NCBI RefSeq assembly: GCF_900111035.1
Contig: NZ_FOFU01000003.1
Coordinates: 356,426 to 420,425, forward strand
Length of the DNA stretch: 64,000 nucleotides
Direction: 5' to 3'
Origin: Treponema bryantii
GTDB lineage: Bacteria; Spirochaetota; Spirochaetia; Treponematales; Treponemataceae
Below the pieces are notes generated by a model. That model made no database searches, was not told the origin of the DNA, and was given only the letters and a program-made list of their open reading frames with translations. Shown here piece after piece: positions 61,325-64,000 of this stretch; the stretch's first letter is position 1; every line of letters begins with the position of its first letter. A program made the position numbers and the translations under genes.

Positions 61325-62611
61325 ATGAAAAAAAGTTTTTTATCAATATTGTTACTTGCTTTGTTTGTAGGTTTTATCTCCTGTAAAAATCAGAAAGAAA
61401 ATGTTACTCCGGAGCAGTTGTGTTTTGATATCCAGAAAATACAGCTGGATATGGAGTATTCTTCACTTAGAGAGCTTTATAATCCGGAGCCTTTTGAACA
61501 GCTTAAAGCTGATGTGAAGGCCGGTAAGGCAGACCGGCTGGAATGTTTTTTCAGAATTCAGAAAATACTAAAAGAATACAAATGTCTTCATCTTAATCTT
61601 TTGCCTCTGGATTCTTCAGTTTTATATTCAAAAATTCTGCCATTTTACTTTTACTGTTTTGGAAATGATTATCATATTTACTGGACTATTCCAGAATATC
61701 AAAAATATCTTGGCTGGAAGCTTGTAAAAATAGGGGAATGTTCAGTTGAAGAAGCACGCCGCAGACTTCTTGATCTTTCAGTTTATTCTTATGAAACTGT
61801 TACTGGTGAAAAATATGATTTAGAAGCACCTTTAAGCTATGTAAAATTTCAGAGTGCCGGACTTGTAGAGAAGAATGGAAAGGTAAGCTTTTCTCTTGAA
61901 TCACGCGATGGAGAAATAAAAACTATAAAATGCAAGGCACTTAATCCTTCGAAAATTAAGCGCTTCGTAAAAATAACACCAGAAAAAGCAAATAATTTTA
62001 ATCATTATGATACAAGTAAGAATTACAGAATTGTAACTTCAGAGGAAAAGAAGGCATTGTATGTTCAGTACAACAGGTGTCTGGAAGATGAATCTTATAC
62101 CTGTCAGAAATGGTTTGCTGATATAATTTCAGAATTGCAGACAGGAAAATATAATACCGTAGTTTTTGATCTGCGATATAATCCGGGTGGATACGCCACT
62201 ATGGAATTTATGATTAATAATGAACTATGGAGATATAAATCTGAATTTGATAAATATAACCTTGCAATGATTACTTCGGGAAGGACGGCGTCTTGTGCAA
62301 CCTGGTTTATGAATGATTTTATCCGAAATTATCCGGATGTAAAAATCTTTGGAGAAGAAACCGGAGAGGCAGTTTTTAATTATACAAACAGACCATTAAC
62401 CAATAAACTGAATGCCTTAAATTGTGATTTTGCCTTTCCAAAACAGCTTGATGAAGATGTTCCGGAATTGTATAAGCGGGCCAGAGAAGTGACCCATTCA
62501 GATGTTCACCGTGGTACTCTGCCGGATGTAGAAGTTTTTGAAAAGTTTGAAGACTTTATGAAGGGTGAAGATACAATTTATAACGCAATTTATGAATATT
62601 TTCAAAAATAA
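61325..62611 (+). CDS. S41-protease-like lipoprotein
   Basis: About 428 residues from the ATG at 61325, chosen for AGGGGA upstream and a lipoprotein signal (lipobox FISC near residue 20). The C-terminal half shows S41 (tail-specific protease) features: VVFDLRYNPGGYATMEF and MITSGRTASCATWFMNDF, with the Ser of the S-C-A step as likely nucleophile, and KIFGEETGEAV. No clear PDZ domain is visible. It may process periplasmic or outer-membrane proteins. The N-terminal ~200 residues are unassigned. Confidence 0.75.
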   Translation: MKKSFLSILLLALFVGFISCKNQKENVTPEQLCFDIQKIQLDMEYSSLRELYNPEPFEQLKADVKAGKADRLECFFRIQKILKEYKCLHLNLLPLDSSVLYSKILPFYFYCFGNDYHIYWTIPEYQKYLGWKLVKIGECSVEEARRRLLDLSVYSYETVTGEKYDLEAPLSYVKFQSAGLVEKNGKVSFSLESRDGEIKTIKCKALNPSKIKRFVKITPEKANNFNHYDTSKNYRIVTSEEKKALYVQYNRCLEDESYTCQKWFADIISELQTGKYNTVVFDLRYNPGGYATMEFMINNELWRYKSEFDKYNLAMITSGRTASCATWFMNDFIRNYPDVKIFGEETGEAVFNYTNRPLTNKLNALNCDFAFPKQLDEDVPELYKRAREVTHSDVHRGTLPDVEVFEKFEDFMKGEDTIYNAIYEYFQK

Positions 62612-62622
62612 TCTGAATTATG

Positions 62623-62631
62623 TGGTATAAT
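62623..62631 (+). promoter_or_regulatory. extended -10, leaderless type, for the second LuxR-type gene
   Basis: TGG-TATAAT (TATAAT 62626-62631), six bases to the ATG at 62638. No good -35. Confidence 0.45.
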
Positions 62632-62637
62632 ATGACT

Positions 62638-63354
62638 ATGAATATTAAAAAGTTTTTAGACAAACCATTTAGACTCATGGCCCTGATTGGCTCTATCTAT
62701 CTGATTACCATGATTCTGATGAATGTGTTTACAGATTTTTTCTACGAACTGAGTGTTATGCCTTTTTCCAGAACGGTTTCGTATTCTGCAGAAGGAGTAG
62801 CGCTGGTGCTTTGTGTGCTCTCATTCTTTTTTTATACCCATCATAGTATTTATTATATTGCCCTTGAAACACTTGCCTTTTCGTATCTTTATACAGGCAG
62901 AGTCTATACTGCGTTGTTCATAACGGCCATTCTGTTTTTTCTGTTGATGACAGAAAACCGGCTTGCTTCAAAGGTAAGGCTTAGTGTGTATCTAGCACTG
63001 GAAGTTGCAAAAATGATTTTTGTAATTCCTTATGGAGTTCGCAGCTTTTTTGAATATATAGGAATTACGCTTTTCTCCCTTGCAACAATCGGCTGTATCA
63101 ATCTTTTGTTCCGCCACGCGTATGAGAAAAAAGATTCGGGAGAAATCAATCTTGATGATTATAAATTCACTGATCGTCAGATTGACTGTATAAAAGAGAC
63201 AGTTGTTAATAACACTACCATTAAAGCACTTGCAATTACACATAATGTCAGTGAAAGTGCAATTAAAAAAGATTTAGCACACATTTACTCAGTTCTCGGA
63301 ATTGACGGCAAGGCAGATCTCAAGGCGTTGTTTATCGGGTATAAATTCGATTAA
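62638..63354 (+). CDS. membrane-anchored LuxR-type transcription regulator (second)
   Basis: About 238 residues. Residues ~15-160 form six membrane helices. A short charged linker leads to a LuxR-type helix-turn-helix (~172-238: FTDRQIDCIKETVVNNTTIKAL... VSESAIKKDLAHIYSVLGI). No sensor domain beyond the membrane part. Same design as the regulator at 35 kb but only distantly similar in sequence. ATGs at 62620 and 62632 are also in frame; 62638 is taken because of the TATAAT six bases before it. Targets unknown. Confidence 0.75.
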   Translation: MNIKKFLDKPFRLMALIGSIYLITMILMNVFTDFFYELSVMPFSRTVSYSAEGVALVLCVLSFFFYTHHSIYYIALETLAFSYLYTGRVYTALFITAILFFLLMTENRLASKVRLSVYLALEVAKMIFVIPYGVRSFFEYIGITLFSLATIGCINLLFRHAYEKKDSGEINLDDYKFTDRQIDCIKETVVNNTTIKALAITHNVSESAIKKDLAHIYSVLGIDGKADLKALFIGYKFD

Positions 63355-63417
63355 TCGAGAATAAGTTTTTTTTGTTATTTTTCACTGACAGAAATCTCTT
63401 CCAGAACTCCGTGCATG

Positions 63418-63560
63418 CGCCAGAAAATGAGCGGAGCGGAAAAAGGGCAGAGACTGCATTGAGCCGATACTGAGGCCGCCGGTTCGGCAGAAGATACGAG
63501 CGGAGCGACGAGGCTCACCGCAGTCTCTGTACTTTTTCAGCGGGAGCACATTTTCTGGTG
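63418..63560. repeat. large imperfect palindrome upstream of the rRNA promoter
   Basis: Paired blocks from outside in: CGCCAGAAAATG (63418-63429) with CATTTTCTGGTG (63549-63560, one mismatch); GAAAAAG (63439-63445) with CTTTTTC (63532-63538); CAGAGACTGC (63448-63457) with GCAGTCTCTG (63520-63529); TGAGCC (63460-63465) with GGCTCA (63512-63517). GAGCGGAGCG occurs twice, once in the left arm and once near the apex. Much richer in GC than the surroundings. No T run follows. Confidence 0.75.
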
Positions 63561-63654
63561 ATATGAGCCGGAAAAATGTGAGAATACTGAAGAAAAAAAG
63601 TTACAAAAAAATAAAAAAAAAGGAAAAAAAACACAAAAAAAACGGGATGAGCTA

Positions 63655-63683
63655 TTGACAGTTTTCGGGGAAAGATATATATT
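63655..63683 (+). promoter_or_regulatory. rRNA operon promoter with upstream A-tract
   Basis: Consensus TTGACA (63655-63660), 17 bases, TATATT (63678-63683). The ~55 bases upstream are almost all A, as in an UP element. Confidence 0.88.
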
Positions 63684-63693
63684 CATTTTCACC

Positions 63694-63834
63694 GTCGCAA
63701 CACTGAGTTGCGACACAGAACAAACAAAAAGTTCTTTGACAGATCAGGGAAGGAAATAACTGACTAAATAATTTTTTATGTTTTTTATATCAACGAACAA
63801 AAACATACCCGCGAGTTTTAGTTCTTAAAACTCG
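63694..63834 (+). promoter_or_regulatory. rRNA leader hairpins and boxA-like site
   Basis: GTCGCAAC (63694-63701) pairs with GTTGCGAC (63707-63714). TTCTTTGACAG at 63732-63742 resembles boxA antitermination signals. CGAGTTTTA (63812-63820) pairs with TAAAACTCG (63826-63834). Confidence 0.6.
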
Positions 63835-63914
63835 ATTGTAAATCAATTCAGCAAATAGATAAAAGCTGGTTTGAACTGTTTATGAAGATCATTAGCCTTC
63901 GGGCTATTGAAATA

Positions 63915-64000
63915 ATCATGGAGAGTTTGATCCTGGCTCAGAACGAACGCTGGCGGCGCGTCTTAAGCATGCAAGTCGAGCGGTAAGATTGGTGCTTGCA
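63915..64000 (+). rRNA. rrs: 16S ribosomal RNA, 3'-truncated by the window
   Basis: GAGAGTTTGATCCTGGCTCAG followed by AACGAACGCTGGCGGCGCG is the universal 16S start. Position 1 is placed at 63915 by alignment to E. coli numbering. The gene runs out of the window. Confidence 0.97.

Larger units (their letters stand above)
63355..63914 (+). other. intergenic region before the rRNA operon
   Basis: 560 bases holding, in order: an AT-rich stretch, a ~143-bp palindromic element (63418-63560), an A-rich tract (63590-63650), the rRNA promoter and a leader of ~225 bases with two hairpins and a boxA-like TTCTTTGACAG (63732-63742). No protein gene is supported. Confidence 0.8.

Noticed and set aside
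63735..63765. TTTGACAG in the rRNA leader as a second promoter
   Set aside because: No -10 at 16-18 bases. The position and wording fit a boxA-like leader signal better.

Overview
The window reads as a chromosomal segment of a host-associated (rumen or gut) Treponema. Support comes from the spirochete-type gene set, moderately AT-rich DNA, several beta-barrel outer-membrane proteins with signal peptides, a tRNA-Leu without encoded CCA, and a 16S rRNA 5' end of treponemal type at the right edge. Genus is an inference; species cannot be told.

Layout. 1-7.2 kb: the 3' part of a LacI-sensor/GGDEF protein, pyridoxal/pyridoxamine kinase, two poorly known spirochete-type proteins, a decayed serine recombinase and a highly expressed-looking outer-membrane protein. 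7.3-18.3 kb: a catalytically dead M16-like secreted protein divergent from a DUF4954-type beta-helix protein and a 1506-residue 2-hydroxyacyl-CoA dehydratase activase/dehydratase fusion. 18.4-24.9 kb: an operon for a TPR protein, a beta-barrel, ExbB, ExbD and a TonB/TolA-like protein. 25-39.4 kb: plant cell-wall sugar-acid use (uxuA, uxuB, uxaC, a GH5 glycanase, an Fe-S aldo/keto reductase, a secreted CE1-like esterase, an MFS carrier and a membrane-anchored LuxR-type regulator) with a serine hydrolase gene broken by an in-frame TGA. 39.5-49.3 kb: cimA, a metal ABC transporter whose ATPase carries a DUF1893-like domain, an LRR protein, ilvD and fusA. 49.4-56.1 kb: two small secreted proteins, a sugar ABC importer and a small lipoprotein. 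56.2-64 kb: tRNA-Leu, an orphan UgpC/MsmK-type ATPase, an RNB exonuclease, the NfeD/SPFH pair, an S41-like lipoprotein, a second membrane LuxR-type regulator and the start of an rRNA operon.

The most notable signals are regulatory. About eleven genes have a sigma70-type -10 hexamer ending 6-7 (once 9) bases before the ATG with no Shine-Dalgarno, which predicts leaderless mRNAs. uxuA, uxuB and uxaC share an ATRCTAGTAT-type palindrome, which suggests one uronate regulon. A perfect dyad (TGGAAACA-N9-TGTTTCCA) sits between the LuxR-type regulator and a hydrolase/MFS operon. Six direct and one inverted GTNACC-like hexamers stand just upstream of the nfeD promoter. Several GC-rich palindromic elements occupy intergenic spaces, including a ~143-bp imperfect palindrome just before the rRNA promoter.

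All family names come from reading motifs and recalling families; no database search was possible.
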